This document shows, piece by piece, positions 51,591 through 61,806 of a DNA stretch of 64,000 bases (the first letter of the stretch is position 1; each line of letters starts with the position of its first letter). Source of the stretch: Pseudomonadota bacterium. GTDB taxonomy: Bacteria; Pseudomonadota; Alphaproteobacteria; Rhodospirillales; Magnetospirillaceae. Under the pieces are notes generated by a model. It was not told the DNA's origin. It saw only the letters and a list, made by a program, of their open reading frames with translations, and searched no databases. Both the position numbers and the translations under genes were made by a program. The stretch covers positions 1 to 64,000 of the forward strand of contig JAEXAH010000016.1 of NCBI GenBank assembly GCA_023458315.1, read 5' to 3'.

Positions 51591-53216
51591 CTAGGTTCTC
51601 CAGGCGCGGATGGTGTTGATCAGGCCGTTGGTCGAACTGTCGTGGCCGTGGGCATCGGTCGTCGCCGACAGTTCCGGCAGGATCTTCTTGGCAAGCTGCT
51701 TGCCCAGTTCCACGCCCCATTGGTCGAAGGAATTGACGTCCCAGATCACGCCCTGGACGAACACCTTGTGCTCGTACAGCGCGATCAGACGGCCCAGGGT
51801 GCGGGGGTCCAGGCGCTTGTACAGCAGGGTGTTGGTGGGGCGGTCGCCGGTGAAGACGCGATGCGCCGCCTGTTCGTCGGACAACGCCGGATTCTCGGCC
51901 TTCACTTCCGCCAACGTCTTGCCGCGCATCAGTGCTTCCGGCTGCGCAAGGAAGTTGGCCAGCAGCATGGCGTGATGCTCGCCCACCGGATTATGGGTGT
52001 TGGCGGCGGCCAGGAAATCGCAGGGGATCAGCTTGGTGCCCTGGTGGATCAGTTGGTAAAAGGCGTGCTGGCCGTTGGTGCCCGGCTCGCCGAACACCAT
52101 GGGGCCGGTCTGCCATGCCGCCCGCGCACCGTCGCGCGCCCAGCCCTTGCCGTTGGATTCCATGTCCAATTGTTGCAGATAGGCGGGCAGGCGGTGCAGG
52201 TACTGGTCATAGGGCAGCACGGCATAAGCCTGGGCGCCCAGGAAGTTGTTGTACCAAACCCCCAGCAGCGCCAGCAGCACCGGCATGTTGGCGGCCAGGG
52301 GGGCGGTGCGGAAATGCTCGTCCATGTCGTGGGCGCCGGCCAGCAATTCCTCGAAACGATCGAAGCCGATGGCCACGGCGATGGACAGGCCGATGGCCGA
52401 CCACAGGGAATAGCGGCCGCCCACCCAGTCCCAGAATTCGAACATGTTGGCCGGATCGATGCCGAAGGCCCGCACTGCCGGTTCGTTGGTGGACAGCGCC
52501 ACGAAATGGCGCGGCACCGCCGCCGCCCCCAGCGCCGCCACCAGCCAATCCTTGGCGGTGGTGGCGTTGGCGATGGTTTCCTGGGTGGTGAAGGTCTTGG
52601 ACGCGACGATGAACAAAGTCGTTTCGGGGTCGCAAAGTTTCAGCGTTTCCGCCACATGCGTGCCGTCCACGTTGGACACGAAGCGCACCGCCAGCCCGGC
52701 CTGATGATAGGGCTTCAGCGCCTCCGTCACCATCACCGGACCAAGGTCCGAGCCGCCGATGCCGATGTTCACCACCGTCGCCATGGGCTTGCCGGTGGCG
52801 CCCTTCCAATCCCCCGAACGCACTCGCCCGGCGAAATCCTTCATCTTGTCCAGCACCGCCCGGATTCCCGGCATGACGTCGTGGCCGTCCACCGGGATCG
52901 GGCGATCGGACCGGTTTCGCAACGCGACATGCAGCACGGCGCGGCCTTCGGTGGCGTTGATGGGCTGGCCGCCGAACATGCGGTCACGCCATTCCACCAC
53001 CCCGGCCTGTTCGGCCAGTCGCACCAACAGCGCCATGGTGTCGGCGGTGACGCGGTTCTTGGCGTAATCCAGCAGCAGGTCGTCGCCCAGACGCAGCGAG
53101 AAGCGGGCGAAACGATCGGGGTCGGCGGCGAACAGGTCGCGCATGGCGGGCACGGCGTTGGTGTCGGCGTGGTCTTGCAGCGCCTGCCAGGCGGGCAATT
53201 GAGTCGGATGCGTCAT
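51591..53216 (-). CDS. pgi: Glucose-6-phosphate isomerase
   Basis: A 541-residue enzyme interconverting glucose 6-phosphate and fructose 6-phosphate. Signature blocks are [45 protein letters not shown] and [18 protein letters not shown], with the [12 protein letters not shown]-terminal block. The ATG at 53216 is preceded by AGGGGGGAAAGG. The family length is normal. Confidence 0.95.
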   Translation of the reverse strand: MTHPTQLPAWQALQDHADTNAVPAMRDLFAADPDRFARFSLRLGDDLLLDYAKNRVTADTMALLVRLAEQAGVVEWRDRMFGGQPINATEGRAVLHVALRNRSDRPIPVDGHDVMPGIRAVLDKMKDFAGRVRSGDWKGATGKPMATVVNIGIGGSDLGPVMVTEALKPYHQAGLAVRFVSNVDGTHVAETLKLCDPETTLFIVASKTFTTQETIANATTAKDWLVAALGAAAVPRHFVALSTNEPAVRAFGIDPANMFEFWDWVGGRYSLWSAIGLSIAVAIGFDRFEELLAGAHDMDEHFRTAPLAANMPVLLALLGVWYNNFLGAQAYAVLPYDQYLHRLPAYLQQLDMESNGKGWARDGARAAWQTGPMVFGEPGTNGQHAFYQLIHQGTKLIPCDFLAAANTHNPVGEHHAMLLANFLAQPEALMRGKTLAEVKAENPALSDEQAAHRVFTGDRPTNTLLYKRLDPRTLGRLIALYEHKVFVQGVIWDVNSFDQWGVELGKQLAKKILPELSATTDAHGHDSSTNGLINTIRAWRT

Positions 53217-53400
53217 CGCCTTTCCCCCCTCTTTCTTCTTCACCCCGGGACTCTAGCACCGCCCCGACCGTCCGACCATCCCCCCACCCGTAACCCGGGC
53301 ATGCGGTCACGAAACTGTCTTCCCGTGCCGCGCCCCTGATCGGTTTTGCCATTGGCAGCCCCGGGCGCCCGGCGTATGGTGGCGGCATCGCGGCACACCA

Positions 53401-53450
53401 AGTCGCATAATCTTTTCGACCTGAGGCTTGAACAAGCCAGTCGCATAATC
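53401..53450 (+). promoter_or_regulatory. Operator-like repeat cluster upstream of the nickel/cobalt operon
   Basis: Two perfect 12-bp direct repeats AGTCGCATAATC (53401-53412 and 53439-53450) flank a palindrome GGCTTGAACAAGCC (53425-53438), the second repeat directly abutting it. They end 22 bases before the NikK-like start codon. The arrangement suggests a metal-responsive repressor or activator site. It does not match the NikR GTATGA/TCATAC consensus. No cobalamin riboswitch boxes were found in 53217-53472. Confidence 0.6.
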
Positions 53451-53472
53451 CGAAAGAAAGGATTGCCCCGCC

Positions 53473-54252
53473 ATGAAGACCCGCCCGCGCCACCTGCTGT
53501 CCCTGGCCGCCGCCGCCGTGCTGGTGTTGCCCGCCGCCGCCCGCGCCCATTTCCAGGAGATCATTCCGTCCGCCGACATCGTGGCCGAGGACGGCGAGCG
53601 CAGCGTCGCGCTGGACCTGACCTTCACCCACCCCATGGAGATGGGGCCGGTGATGGAGATGGGGGCGCCCAAGCAGTTCGGCGTGCTGGCCGACGGCAAG
53701 AAGCTGGACCTGAAGGCGCAGTTGCGGGCGGTGAAGAAGGGCGAGGGCAAGACCGCCTATGCCGCCAGCCACAAGCTGACCGCCCCCGGCGACTACGTCT
53801 TCTATGTCGAGCCCGCGCCCTATTGGGAACCGGCCGAGGGCAAGTACATCATTCATTACGCCAAGGTGGTGGTGGATTTCGCCTCGGGCGAGGGCTGGGA
53901 CAAGCTGGTCGGCCTGCCGGTGGAGATCGAGCCGCTGGTGCGGCCCTATGGCCTGTGGACCGGCAACCAGTTCCGCGGCGTGGTGCGCAAGAACGGCAAG
54001 CCGGTTCCCTTCGCCGAGATCGAGGTGGAATGGCGCAACGACGGCAGCGTCAAGGCGCCCGCCGATCCGTTCATTACGCAGGTGATCAAGGCCGATGCCT
54101 CGGGCCAGTTCAGCTACACCATGCCGCGCGCCGGCTGGTGGGGCTTCGCCGCCCTGGTGGAAGCCGACAAGCCCATGAAGGCCCCCGACGGCAAATCCGT
54201 CCCGGTCGAATTGGGCGGCCTGATCTGGGTCAAGACCCAGGACATGAAGTAA
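53473..54252 (+). CDS. nikK: NikK-like exported protein (DUF4198)
   Basis: A 259-residue periplasmic protein with signal peptide ([20 protein letters not shown] to ARAHF). The mature part is a DUF4198 two-domain beta protein with [11 protein letters not shown] at its start and a C-terminal carboxypeptidase-regulatory-like fold ([15 protein letters not shown]). Such proteins accompany nickel or cobalt ECF transporters and may bind the metal in the periplasm. Met residues are frequent ([12 protein letters not shown]). It is the first gene of the operon; spacing to nikM is 4 bp. Confidence 0.8.
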   Translation: MKTRPRHLLSLAAAAVLVLPAAARAHFQEIIPSADIVAEDGERSVALDLTFTHPMEMGPVMEMGAPKQFGVLADGKKLDLKAQLRAVKKGEGKTAYAASHKLTAPGDYVFYVEPAPYWEPAEGKYIIHYAKVVVDFASGEGWDKLVGLPVEIEPLVRPYGLWTGNQFRGVVRKNGKPVPFAEIEVEWRNDGSVKAPADPFITQVIKADASGQFSYTMPRAGWWGFAALVEADKPMKAPDGKSVPVELGGLIWVKTQDMK

Positions 54253-54256
54253 GGCC

Positions 54257-54862
54257 ATGGCCCACATCCCCGACGGCGTGGCGACCATTCCCGTGCTGGC
54301 GGCCGGTGCCGTCATCACGGCGGGCGGTCTGGCCCTGGGCCTGCGGGCGCTGACGCCCGAGCGCATGCCCCGCGTCGCCGTGCTGTCGGCGGTGTTCTTC
54401 GTCGCCTCGCTGATCCATCTGCCCGCCGGACCGGCCTCGGTCCACCTGATCCTCAACGGGTTGATGGGCGCGGTGCTGGGGGTGGCGGCCTATCCGGCCA
54501 TCGTGGTGGCGCTGCTGCTTCAGGCGGTGCTGTTCGGGTTCGGCGGATTGGTGGTGCTGGGCCTCAACGCCGCCGACATGGGAGTGCCCGCCATCCTGGC
54601 CGGTCTGGCGTTCCGCGCGCTGTGGCGCCGCGACGCGCCGCGCCGCACGGCGATCCTCGGGGCGTTGTGCGGCGGCGGCGCGGTGGTGCTGACCAGCCTG
54701 ATGCTGGCCGCCGCCCTGGCATTGTCGGGCCGCGAATTCCTGCCCGCCGCCCAGGTGGTGTTGCTGACCGCCCTGCCGGTGGTGGCGGTCGAGGCCGCCT
54801 TCACCGCCGCCGCCCTGGGCCTGATCGCCCGGGTCAAGCCCGAGCTGCTGGAAGAACAATGA
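54257..54862 (+). CDS. nikM: Nickel/cobalt ECF substrate-binding membrane protein (NikM/CbiM type)
   Basis: A 201-residue S component with six or seven helices. The N-terminus reads MAHIPDG where most relatives have MHIPDG or MHIMEG, so the metal-coordinating His is at position 3 unless the first Met is removed. The second metal-site region SVHLILNGLMGAVLG is present. It captures Ni(II) or Co(II) and needs the EcfT and EcfA proteins encoded downstream. Its stop overlaps the next gene start by 4 bp. Confidence 0.86.
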   Translation: MAHIPDGVATIPVLAAGAVITAGGLALGLRALTPERMPRVAVLSAVFFVASLIHLPAGPASVHLILNGLMGAVLGVAAYPAIVVALLLQAVLFGFGGLVVLGLNAADMGVPAILAGLAFRALWRRDAPRRTAILGALCGGGAVVLTSLMLAAALALSGREFLPAAQVVLLTALPVVAVEAAFTAAALGLIARVKPELLEEQ

Positions 54863-55416
54863 TGAAGCCTGTCGTGTTGATCGCGGCGCTGACCCTGGCC
54901 TCTACCCCCGCCTGGGCGCACAAGCTCAAGGTCTTCGCCGCCGCCGAAGGTGCCCGGATCGTCGGCACCGCCTATTTCGCCGGGGGCGGCAAGGCGCAGA
55001 ACAGCAGCGGCCGCCTGCTGGCCGCCGACGGGTCGGTGGTCGCCGAATTCCGCACCGATTCCAACGGCGCCTTCCGCCTGGAAGTCGGCAGCCGCCAGGA
55101 TTACCGCGTCGCCGTGGACAGCGGCGACGGCCATGTGGCCGAAGCCCGTGTCGCCGCCGCCGAATTGCCGGAAACCCTGCCCGCCAGCGGCACCGCCGCC
55201 CCGGCACCGGTCCAGGCTGTTCCGGCTGCGCAACCGGCGCCCGCCACCGATGCGGTGGAACTGGCGGTGGCCCGCCAGTTGCTGCCGCTGCGCCAGCAGA
55301 TCGACGCGCTGGAGGAACGCACCCGGTTCAGCGACATCATGGGCGGCGTTGGCACCATCTTCGGCGCCTTCGGCATCTATGCCTGGATCGCCGCCCGCCG
55401 GAACCGTAAGCCATGA
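54859..55416 (+). CDS. nikL: NikL-like accessory protein
   Basis: A 185-residue protein with a signal peptide (KPVVLIAALTLASTPAWAHK), a beta domain (AEGARIVGTAYFAGGGKAQ, GAFRLEVGSRQDYRVAV), a Pro/Ala-rich linker, and a C-terminal membrane helix (MGGVGTIFGAFGIYAWIAA). This layout is that of NikL, a small extra component seen in proteobacterial nickel ECF systems. The mature N-terminus begins with a His (AHKLKVF). It overlaps nikM and the EcfT gene on both sides by 4 bp. Confidence 0.77.
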   Translation: MMKPVVLIAALTLASTPAWAHKLKVFAAAEGARIVGTAYFAGGGKAQNSSGRLLAADGSVVAEFRTDSNGAFRLEVGSRQDYRVAVDSGDGHVAEARVAAAELPETLPASGTAAPAPVQAVPAAQPAPATDAVELAVARQLLPLRQQIDALEERTRFSDIMGGVGTIFGAFGIYAWIAARRNRKP

Positions 55417-56183
55417 ACGCCATCCCCACCCGGGGCCATGTGCTGGACCCGCTGGGCGGCGGTGCCGTGCTGGCGCGGCTGGACCCGCGCACCCGGGTGC
55501 TGGCGGCGGGGCTGTTCGCCCTGACGGCGGTGGCGGCCCAAGGTCTGGGGGCGCAGTCGGCGCTGCTGGGCCTGGCGATCGGGCTGGCGGGGCTGGCCCG
55601 TCTGCCGCTCGGGCCGACCCTGCGGCGGCTGGCGGCGCTGGAGGGCTTCATGCTGGCGGCGCTGTTCACCCTGCCCTTCACCGTGCCCGGCACCCCGGCC
55701 TTCAGCCTGCTGGGCTGGGAGGCCAGCGCCGAGGGACTGGCCCGCGCCGCGTCGGTGGCGCTGGTCGCCACCGCCATCATGCTGGCGGTGCAGGCGCTGC
55801 TGGGCAGCCTGGAGACGGTGGCGCTGGGCCATGCCCTGGAACGGCTGCGCGCCCCGCGCCGTCTGGTGACGCTGCTGCTGTTCACCCTGCGTTATATCGA
55901 GGTGCTGCACCAGGAATATGCCCGCCTGCGTCTGGCCATGCGGGCACGGGCGTTCCGGCCGCGCACCGGCTGGCATACCTGGCGGGCCTATGGCTGGCTG
56001 GTCGGCATGTTGCTGGTGATGAGCGTCGAGCGGTCCGAGCGCATCCATGCCGCCATGCGCCTGCGCGGCTTTCGCGGACATTATCCGGCACTTGACCATC
56101 CGCGCCCATCCGGGTTGGACTGGGGCTTCGGCGTCGCCCACACGGCGGCGCTGGCCCTGTCGCTGACCCTGGGGATGGCGTGA
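55413..56183 (+). CDS. nikQ: ECF transporter transmembrane protein (CbiQ/NikQ, EcfT)
   Basis: A 256-residue membrane coupling protein with five or six helices. The two coupling helices carry the Ala-Arg-x signatures AMRARAF and AMRLRGF, which contact the ATPases. RLDPRTRVLAAGLFAL at the N-terminus is typical. It connects the metal-binding NikM with the NikO ATPase. It overlaps both neighbours by 4 bp, so expression is tightly coupled. Confidence 0.87.
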   Translation: MNAIPTRGHVLDPLGGGAVLARLDPRTRVLAAGLFALTAVAAQGLGAQSALLGLAIGLAGLARLPLGPTLRRLAALEGFMLAALFTLPFTVPGTPAFSLLGWEASAEGLARAASVALVATAIMLAVQALLGSLETVALGHALERLRAPRRLVTLLLFTLRYIEVLHQEYARLRLAMRARAFRPRTGWHTWRAYGWLVGMLLVMSVERSERIHAAMRLRGFRGHYPALDHPRPSGLDWGFGVAHTAALALSLTLGMA

Positions 56184-56836
56184 CCGAAGCCCTGTTCCAT
56201 CTGCACGACCTGCATTTCGCCCACGACCCGGCGCGGCCGCTGCTGGCCGGAATCGATTTCCGTCTGCATCCCGGCGAGCGGGTGGCGCTGCTGGGCGACA
56301 ACGGCGCGGGCAAGACCACCCTGCTGCACCTGATGCTGGGCCTGTTGCGGCCCCGGGCCGGAACGGTGACGGCGTTCGGCGCCATCCGCCGCGCCGAGGC
56401 CGATTTCCACGAGGTGCGCGCCCGTGCCGGGTTGCTGTTCCAGGACCCCGACGACCAGTTGTTCTGCCCCACCGTGGCCGAGGACGTGGCCTTCGGGCCG
56501 CTGAATTTGGGCCTCAGCCGCACCGAGGCCCGCGCCCGCGTGGCGGTGGCGCTGCACCGGGTCGGGCTGGCCGGGTTCGAGGACCGCGTCACCCACAAGC
56601 TGTCGGGCGGCGAGAAACGGCTGGCCGCCCTGGCCGCCGTGCTGGCCATGGAGCCCCAGGTCCTGCTGCTGGACGAACCGTCCAACGCCCTGGACCGCAA
56701 GGCCCGCGACCGGCTGATCGCCATTCTGGACGATCTGCCCCAGGCCATGGTCATCATATCCCACGATTGCGATCTGGTGGACCGTCTGGCCACCCGCCGG
56801 ATCACCCTGCGCGACGGCATGCTGGAGGAAGGCTGA
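56180..56836 (+). CDS. nikO: ECF transporter ATP-binding protein (CbiO/NikO)
   Basis: A 218-residue ATPase (shorter than the usual 270-280 of CbiO, lacking the C-terminal dimerisation part). Walker A LLGDNGAGKTTLLHL (about 37-51), Q-loop LLFQDPDDQLFCPTVAEDVAFG, signature HKLSGGEKRLAALAAV, Walker B VLLLDEPSNALD and H-loop IISHD are all intact. It starts with GTG at 56180 and its stop overlaps the His-rich gene start. Confidence 0.9.
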   Translation: MTEALFHLHDLHFAHDPARPLLAGIDFRLHPGERVALLGDNGAGKTTLLHLMLGLLRPRAGTVTAFGAIRRAEADFHEVRARAGLLFQDPDDQLFCPTVAEDVAFGPLNLGLSRTEARARVAVALHRVGLAGFEDRVTHKLSGGEKRLAALAAVLAMEPQVLLLDEPSNALDRKARDRLIAILDDLPQAMVIISHDCDLVDRLATRRITLRDGMLEEG

Positions 56837-57126
56837 TGGGCCACAAGCACGATTGCCAGAACGGGCACAGCCACGAACACCGGCACGACCACACCCACGA
56901 CCACACCCACGTCCACACCCACGAACACGCCCACGGCGACAGCGTGCACAGCCACGCCCACGCCCACACCCACGCCCACGAACACCTGCACCAGCACCGC
57001 CATCCCCACGCCCATGGCGAGGACGAAGGCCACGGCCACAGCCACGACGACGCCAAGCACGCCTGGAAACCGCACGAACATCAGCACGACCCCCAGGCGT
57101 TGGGCGATCACGACCATACGCATTGA
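56836..57126 (+). CDS. Small His-rich metal-binding protein
   Basis: A 96-residue protein of which about 36 are His, arranged as repeated HxH and HxxH units. It has one Cys, many Asp and Glu, no signal peptide and no membrane helix, so it probably sits in the cytoplasm. In this operon it would store or hand over nickel or cobalt brought in by the ECF transporter, as do His-rich HypB/Hpn-type proteins. The ATG overlaps the nikO stop (TGATG), so it is translated with nikO. Confidence 0.75.
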   Translation: MGHKHDCQNGHSHEHRHDHTHDHTHVHTHEHAHGDSVHSHAHAHTHAHEHLHQHRHPHAHGEDEGHGHSHDDAKHAWKPHEHQHDPQALGDHDHTH

Positions 57127-57211
57127 GGGGGTATTCAACCTCGGCGCTTTCGCCGACCTGGACGAAAGGTTAAGCTTTATCCCGACGCCGCGCGCTGCCC
57201 AAGGATAAGGC

Positions 57212-59995
57212 ATGAGAGTTTTCCGGCCCTGGACAATTGCCATGCTGGTCGCCGCGCTGGCCGTCTCGGCATTGGCGCTGGTCGAGCGGCTGGAATGGGC
57301 GCGCCATGAACAGAACGCCCGGCTGGAGACGCTGAACCGTCTGTCCACCCTGCGGGCGCGGCTGGAAGGCGAGATGAACGGCAGCCTGCTGCTGACCCGT
57401 GGCCTGGCGGCGGTGATCGCCGCCAACCTGGACATCAGCCAGCCGCAATTCGAGGCCATCGCCCGCGAGATCCTGGGGCAGAAACGCCACATCCGCAACG
57501 TCACCCTGGTGCGCGGCACCACCATCACCTACGTCTATCCCCTGGCCGACAACGCCGCCGCCCTGGGCCGCGACCTGCGCGACCTGCCCAGCCAATGGCC
57601 CGCCGTCGCCCGCATGTTCGACACCCGCCAGCCGGTGCTGGCCGGACCGGTGCCGCTGGTCCAGGGGGGAATCGCCATCATCGGCCGCATGCCCATCTTC
57701 GCCTCGGGCAACGGCCTGCCGGGCAGCGGCCCGCCCTGGGGGCTGGTGGCTATCCCCATCGAACTGGACAGCCTGCTGGACGCCACCGGCGTCACCGATC
57801 CCGATCTGGGCCTGGATCTGGCCATCCGGGGCAGCGACGGGCTGGGCGAACAGGGCGGGGTGTTCCACGGCGACGCCACCATCTTCGGCCGTGACCCGGT
57901 GCTGCTGGACGTCATGCTGCCGGGCGGCCGCTGGCAACTGGCGGCGCTGCCCCTGGGCGGCTGGATGTCGGAACGGCCGGTGACGGTGACGTTGCTGCGC
58001 GGCCTGGGCGGCGCGCTGGCGGTGCTGCTGACCGGGTTCTCGTGGTTCTGGGTGCGCCGCATCGGCGAACGGCACGAAGCGCAGCGCCGTCTGGCGCTGT
58101 CCGAGGCCCGGCTGTCGGGCATCCTGGCGGCGGCGCCGTTCCCGCTGGCGGTGCTGGACCGCCGCGACGGAAGGGTGCTGTACGCCAACCAGCGGGCCGG
58201 ACGGCTGTTGGGCCTGTCGGTCGAGGCCCTGACCGGCAACCGCCTGCCGCCGGGCACGGTGCCGCCGCGCGAACGCCACCGCCTGATGCGCTGGCTGGCC
58301 GAACGCGGCTATGTGGACGACGTGGAGATCCGCCTGCGCACCGCCGACGGCCGCGCCTTCTGGGCGCTGGTGTCCATGATGCCGTTCGAGCAGGACGGCC
58401 CCGCCGTGCTGGTGGCGTGCAACGACATCTCGGCGCGCAAGGCGGCGGAAAACGCCTTGCAGGACCAGTTGGCGCTGCACCAGACGGTGATCGACACCAT
58501 CCCCAATCCCATTTTCTACCGCGACACCCAAGGCCGTTACCTGGGCTGCAACCGCGCCTTCATGGAAATGGCGGGGCTGCCGCGCGACCGCATCATCGGC
58601 AACACCCTGGCGGCCATCGGCGCCGACGAGGAACTGACTGCCGAGGCCAATCATTCCGACGCCCTGCTGGCGTCGGGGGCGCGGCGGCTGGACGTTTATG
58701 AAACCACGGTGCGCCATCCGGCGGGCTGGTCGATCCGCGCGCTGATTCACAAGGCGGCGTTCCGCAATTCCGAGGGCCGGGTGGTGGGGGTGGTCGGCTG
58801 CGCCACCGACATTTCCGACCGCATCGCCTTTGAAGAGGAACTGACCCGCGCCCGCGATCAGGCCGAGGCGGCGAACCGCGCCAAATCCGAATTCCTGGCG
58901 GTGATCAGCCACGAAATCCGCACGCCCATGAACGGCATCCTGGGCATGGCGCACCTGTTGCTGAACACCGCCCTGAACCCGACCCAGCACGATTACGCCG
59001 CCACCATCCAATCCTCGGGCGAGGCGCTGCTGACCATCCTGAACGACATCCTGGAATTCTCGCGGCTGGAATCGGGGCGGACCCGGGTCGAGCAACAGGA
59101 TTTCGCCCTGCGCGACGCCCTGGACGGCGTGGTGGCGCTGATGATCCCGCGCGCCCGCGACAAGGACATCGCCCTGAATCTGGACGTGGCCGCCGACGTG
59201 CCCGACCGGCTGGCGGGCGACGCGGCGCGGCTGCGTCAGGTGCTGCTCAATCTGGTGGGCAACGCCGTCAAGTTCACCGAACGGGGCGGCGTCGCCGTCT
59301 CGGTCTTCCTGCTGGGGCGCAAGGACGGCAAATACCTGCTGCGCTTCGACGTGCGCGACACCGGCATCGGCATCCCGGCCGAGGCGCGGTCGCATCTGTT
59401 CACTTCGTTCACCCAGGCGGATTCGTCCATCTCGCGCCGCTTCGGCGGCACCGGACTGGGGCTGGCCATCTCGAAACGGCTGGTGGAACTGATGGATGGC
59501 GAGATCGGCGTCGACAGCGAACCGGGACGCGGCTCGCGCTTCTGGTTCACCCTGCCCTTCGCCGACGCCGACGCAGCGCCCGCGACGGCGGCCGCCGCGC
59601 CGGACATCGCGGCGCGGTCGCTGGCGGTGCTGCTGGCCGAGGACAACCCGGTCAACCGCACCGTGGCCGAACGCATCCTGACCGCCGCCGGACACCGGGT
59701 GACGGCGGTCTGCGACGGCGCCGCCGCGGTCGAGGCGTTGCGCGACGGCGCCTTCGATCTGGTGCTGATGGACGTGCACATGCCCGGCATGGACGGGTTC
59801 GAGGCGACCCGCCGCATCCGCGCCCTGCCCGGCGCCGCCGCCCGCATCCCCATCTTCGCCCTGACCGCCAACGTGCTGGCCGGGGACGAGGAACGCTGCG
59901 TCCGGGCGGGCATGGACGGCTATCTGCCCAAGCCGTTCCGCCCCTCGGACCTGCTGGCGCTGCTGGCCCGCCACGGGGAAAGCGTGCGGGCCTGA
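57212..59995 (+). CDS. Membrane hybrid sensor histidine kinase (CHASE-PAS-PAS)
   Basis: A 927-residue sensor. Helix 1 is at about 9-24, then a periplasmic CHASE-like domain to about 255 ([24 protein letters not shown] residues in 60-75, [14 protein letters not shown] [13 protein letters not shown]), helix 2 at about 262-282, then PAS domains at about 296-405 and 420-537. The His kinase core has [12 protein letters not shown] (about 568), NAVKFT, DTGIGI and GGTGLGL. A C-terminal receiver (about 803-925) has AEDNPVNR and Asp in [13 protein letters not shown] (about 851). There is no clear partner; the MCP downstream is in the same direction. Confidence 0.9.
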   Translation: MRVFRPWTIAMLVAALAVSALALVERLEWARHEQNARLETLNRLSTLRARLEGEMNGSLLLTRGLAAVIAANLDISQPQFEAIAREILGQKRHIRNVTLVRGTTITYVYPLADNAAALGRDLRDLPSQWPAVARMFDTRQPVLAGPVPLVQGGIAIIGRMPIFASGNGLPGSGPPWGLVAIPIELDSLLDATGVTDPDLGLDLAIRGSDGLGEQGGVFHGDATIFGRDPVLLDVMLPGGRWQLAALPLGGWMSERPVTVTLLRGLGGALAVLLTGFSWFWVRRIGERHEAQRRLALSEARLSGILAAAPFPLAVLDRRDGRVLYANQRAGRLLGLSVEALTGNRLPPGTVPPRERHRLMRWLAERGYVDDVEIRLRTADGRAFWALVSMMPFEQDGPAVLVACNDISARKAAENALQDQLALHQTVIDTIPNPIFYRDTQGRYLGCNRAFMEMAGLPRDRIIGNTLAAIGADEELTAEANHSDALLASGARRLDVYETTVRHPAGWSIRALIHKAAFRNSEGRVVGVVGCATDISDRIAFEEELTRARDQAEAANRAKSEFLAVISHEIRTPMNGILGMAHLLLNTALNPTQHDYAATIQSSGEALLTILNDILEFSRLESGRTRVEQQDFALRDALDGVVALMIPRARDKDIALNLDVAADVPDRLAGDAARLRQVLLNLVGNAVKFTERGGVAVSVFLLGRKDGKYLLRFDVRDTGIGIPAEARSHLFTSFTQADSSISRRFGGTGLGLAISKRLVELMDGEIGVDSEPGRGSRFWFTLPFADADAAPATAAAAPDIAARSLAVLLAEDNPVNRTVAERILTAAGHRVTAVCDGAAAVEALRDGAFDLVLMDVHMPGMDGFEATRRIRALPGAAARIPIFALTANVLAGDEERCVRAGMDGYLPKPFRPSDLLALLARHGESVRA

Positions 59996-59997
59996 GC

Positions 59998-60028
59998 GCT
60001 TCCGCCCCAGGGTGGAAGCGGTTTTTTA
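59998..60028 (+). terminator. Intrinsic terminator after the hybrid kinase
   Basis: Stem arms CGCTTCC and GGAAGCG (59998-60004, 60014-60020) with an imperfect loop are followed by GTTTTTT, a Rho-independent terminator directly after the kinase stop. Confidence 0.82.
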
Positions 60029-60040
60029 CATTCCATACAT

Positions 60041-60109
60041 GTCCCCCGCATATCCCGGACACATACCAATGTTATAACAAGGATAGAGTATCCATATTTC
60101 GCGGGGGAC
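60041..60109 (+). promoter_or_regulatory. Inverted repeat that includes the MCP ribosome-binding site
   Basis: GTCCCCCGC (60041-60049) pairs perfectly with GCGGGGGAC (60101-60109); the right arm contains the GGGGGA Shine-Dalgarno sequence of the MCP gene (ATG 60115). Between them lie GTTATAACA, a possible -10 sequence, and the palindrome GGATAGAGTATCC (60081-60093). Folding would block translation only in transcripts that start upstream of 60041. Confidence 0.5.
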
Positions 60110-60114
60110 TTGCC

Positions 60115-61806
60115 ATGCTGCGCCTGCTGGACAATCTGAAGATCGCCCGCAAGCTGGCGGTCGCCTTCGCCGCCCTGCTGTTCCTGACCCTGGCCCTGGC
60201 CGGAATCGCCCTCAGCGGCGTGCGCAGCGTCAACGATGCCGGAGACGACATCGTCGAGAACTGGTTGCCCAGCACGCAAAAGGCCGGTGAAATCGCCCTG
60301 CTGCTGTCGGAACACCGCCGCAACGTGCTGGCGCATCTGCTCAGCACCACCGATCAGGACATGGCGCAATACGAAAAGGTCATCGCCCAGTTGAACGCCC
60401 AATTCGGCGCGGCCCTGGCCGATTACGAGCGCATGATCGTGCTGCCCGAGGAACGCCGCCTGCATTCCGAGATCACCCAGGCACTCACGGTCTACACCAG
60501 CGGATCGGCCCAGGCCCTGGCCCTGTCACGGCAACATCTCAACGAACAGGCCCGAACCCTGTTGATGGGGGAAAGCCGCACCGCCTTCTACACGGTCAAG
60601 GAAGACGCCGCCAAGCTGGTGCGGCTGAATGCCGACGAGGCGGCGCGGCTGGCCCATGAAAACAACGCGCTCTATGATTCCGTCCTGTGGCAGATCACCG
60701 CCATCGCTGCCCTGGCGACCGCGCTGACCGGCGCCTTCCTGCTACTGCTGCAACGGGCCATCGCCCGCCCCATCGTCGATATTTCCGGCGCCATGGGCAC
60801 CCTGGCGCACGGCGACACCGGCGTCGCCATCCCCGGAACCGGGCGCGGCGACGAAGTGGGCGGCATGGCCAACGCCGTGCAGGTGTTCAAGGACAACATG
60901 ATCCGCGCGGCATCCCTGGAGGCCGAGCAGGCCCAGGCCCGCGTCGCCCGGGAAAAGCGCGGCCAGGAAATCGACCGTCTGACCGGCGACTTCCAGAATT
61001 CCGTGACCGAATTGTTGCAGGCCATCACCGCCGCCGCCGCCCAGATGGAAAACACCGCGCAAGGCATGTCGGCCACCGCCGAACAGACCAATCATCAGGC
61101 CATGACCGTGGCCTCGGCCACCGAACAGGCCAGCGCCAACGTGCAGACCGTCGCCACCGCCGCCGAGGAATTGTCGTCGTCCATCGCCGAGATCGGCCGC
61201 CAGGTGGAACAATCGTCGCGCATCGCCAGCACCACCGCCGACGAGGCGCGGACCACCGACGCCACCGTCAAATCGCTGGCCGAGGCGTCGAACCGCATCG
61301 GCGAGGTGGTGGGGCTGATCAACGACATCGCCAGCCAGACCAATTTGCTGGCGCTGAACGCCACCATCGAGGCGGCACGGGCCGGAGAGGCGGGCAAGGG
61401 CTTCGCCGTGGTGGCGGGCGAGGTCAAGTCGCTGGCCAACCAGACCGCGCGGGCCACCGAGGAAATCAGCCAGCAGATCGGCGCCGTCCAGGGCGCCACC
61501 CAGCAGGCGGTGACGGCCATCGGCCGCATCGTCGCCCGGGTCGAGGAAATGACCAATATCGCCGCCGGTATCGCCAGCGCCGTCGAGGAACAATCGGCCG
61601 CCACCAACGAAATCGCCCGCAACGTCCAACAGGCGGCGGCGGGCACCCAGGAAGTGGCCAACGCCATCACCGGCGTCACCCAGGCCGCCAGTGAAACCGG
61701 CCAGGCCGCCGGTCAGGTGCTGGATGCCGCCAAGTCGCTGAACACCCAGGCCGACGGATTGCGCGCCCGCATCACCGGCTTCCTGACCGGCGTCCGCGCC
61801 GCCTAG
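60115..61806 (+). CDS. Methyl-accepting chemotaxis protein
   Basis: A 563-residue chemoreceptor. TM1 is at about 12-36 and TM2 at about 190-215, with a periplasmic four-helix sensing domain between. A HAMP domain (about 216-270: [17 protein letters not shown]) leads to the signalling domain with the highly conserved tip block [20 protein letters not shown] followed by [14 protein letters not shown]. Methylation-type Glu/Gln repeats and Ala-rich heptads lie either side. Ligand unknown. Confidence 0.94.
   Translation: MLRLLDNLKIARKLAVAFAALLFLTLALAGIALSGVRSVNDAGDDIVENWLPSTQKAGEIALLLSEHRRNVLAHLLSTTDQDMAQYEKVIAQLNAQFGAALADYERMIVLPEERRLHSEITQALTVYTSGSAQALALSRQHLNEQARTLLMGESRTAFYTVKEDAAKLVRLNADEAARLAHENNALYDSVLWQITAIAALATALTGAFLLLLQRAIARPIVDISGAMGTLAHGDTGVAIPGTGRGDEVGGMANAVQVFKDNMIRAASLEAEQAQARVAREKRGQEIDRLTGDFQNSVTELLQAITAAAAQMENTAQGMSATAEQTNHQAMTVASATEQASANVQTVATAAEELSSSIAEIGRQVEQSSRIASTTADEARTTDATVKSLAEASNRIGEVVGLINDIASQTNLLALNATIEAARAGEAGKGFAVVAGEVKSLANQTARATEEISQQIGAVQGATQQAVTAIGRIVARVEEMTNIAAGIASAVEEQSAATNEIARNVQQAAAGTQEVANAITGVTQAASETGQAAGQVLDAAKSLNTQADGLRARITGFLTGVRAA

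Noticed and set aside
53217..53472. Cobalamin or nickel riboswitch upstream of the metal-uptake operon
   Set aside because: No B12-box or other conserved riboswitch core was found; only the repeats at 53401-53450 stand out.
57170..59974. Long antisense open frame opposite the hybrid kinase
   Set aside because: Same antisense pattern; the kinase on the plus strand has all its motifs.
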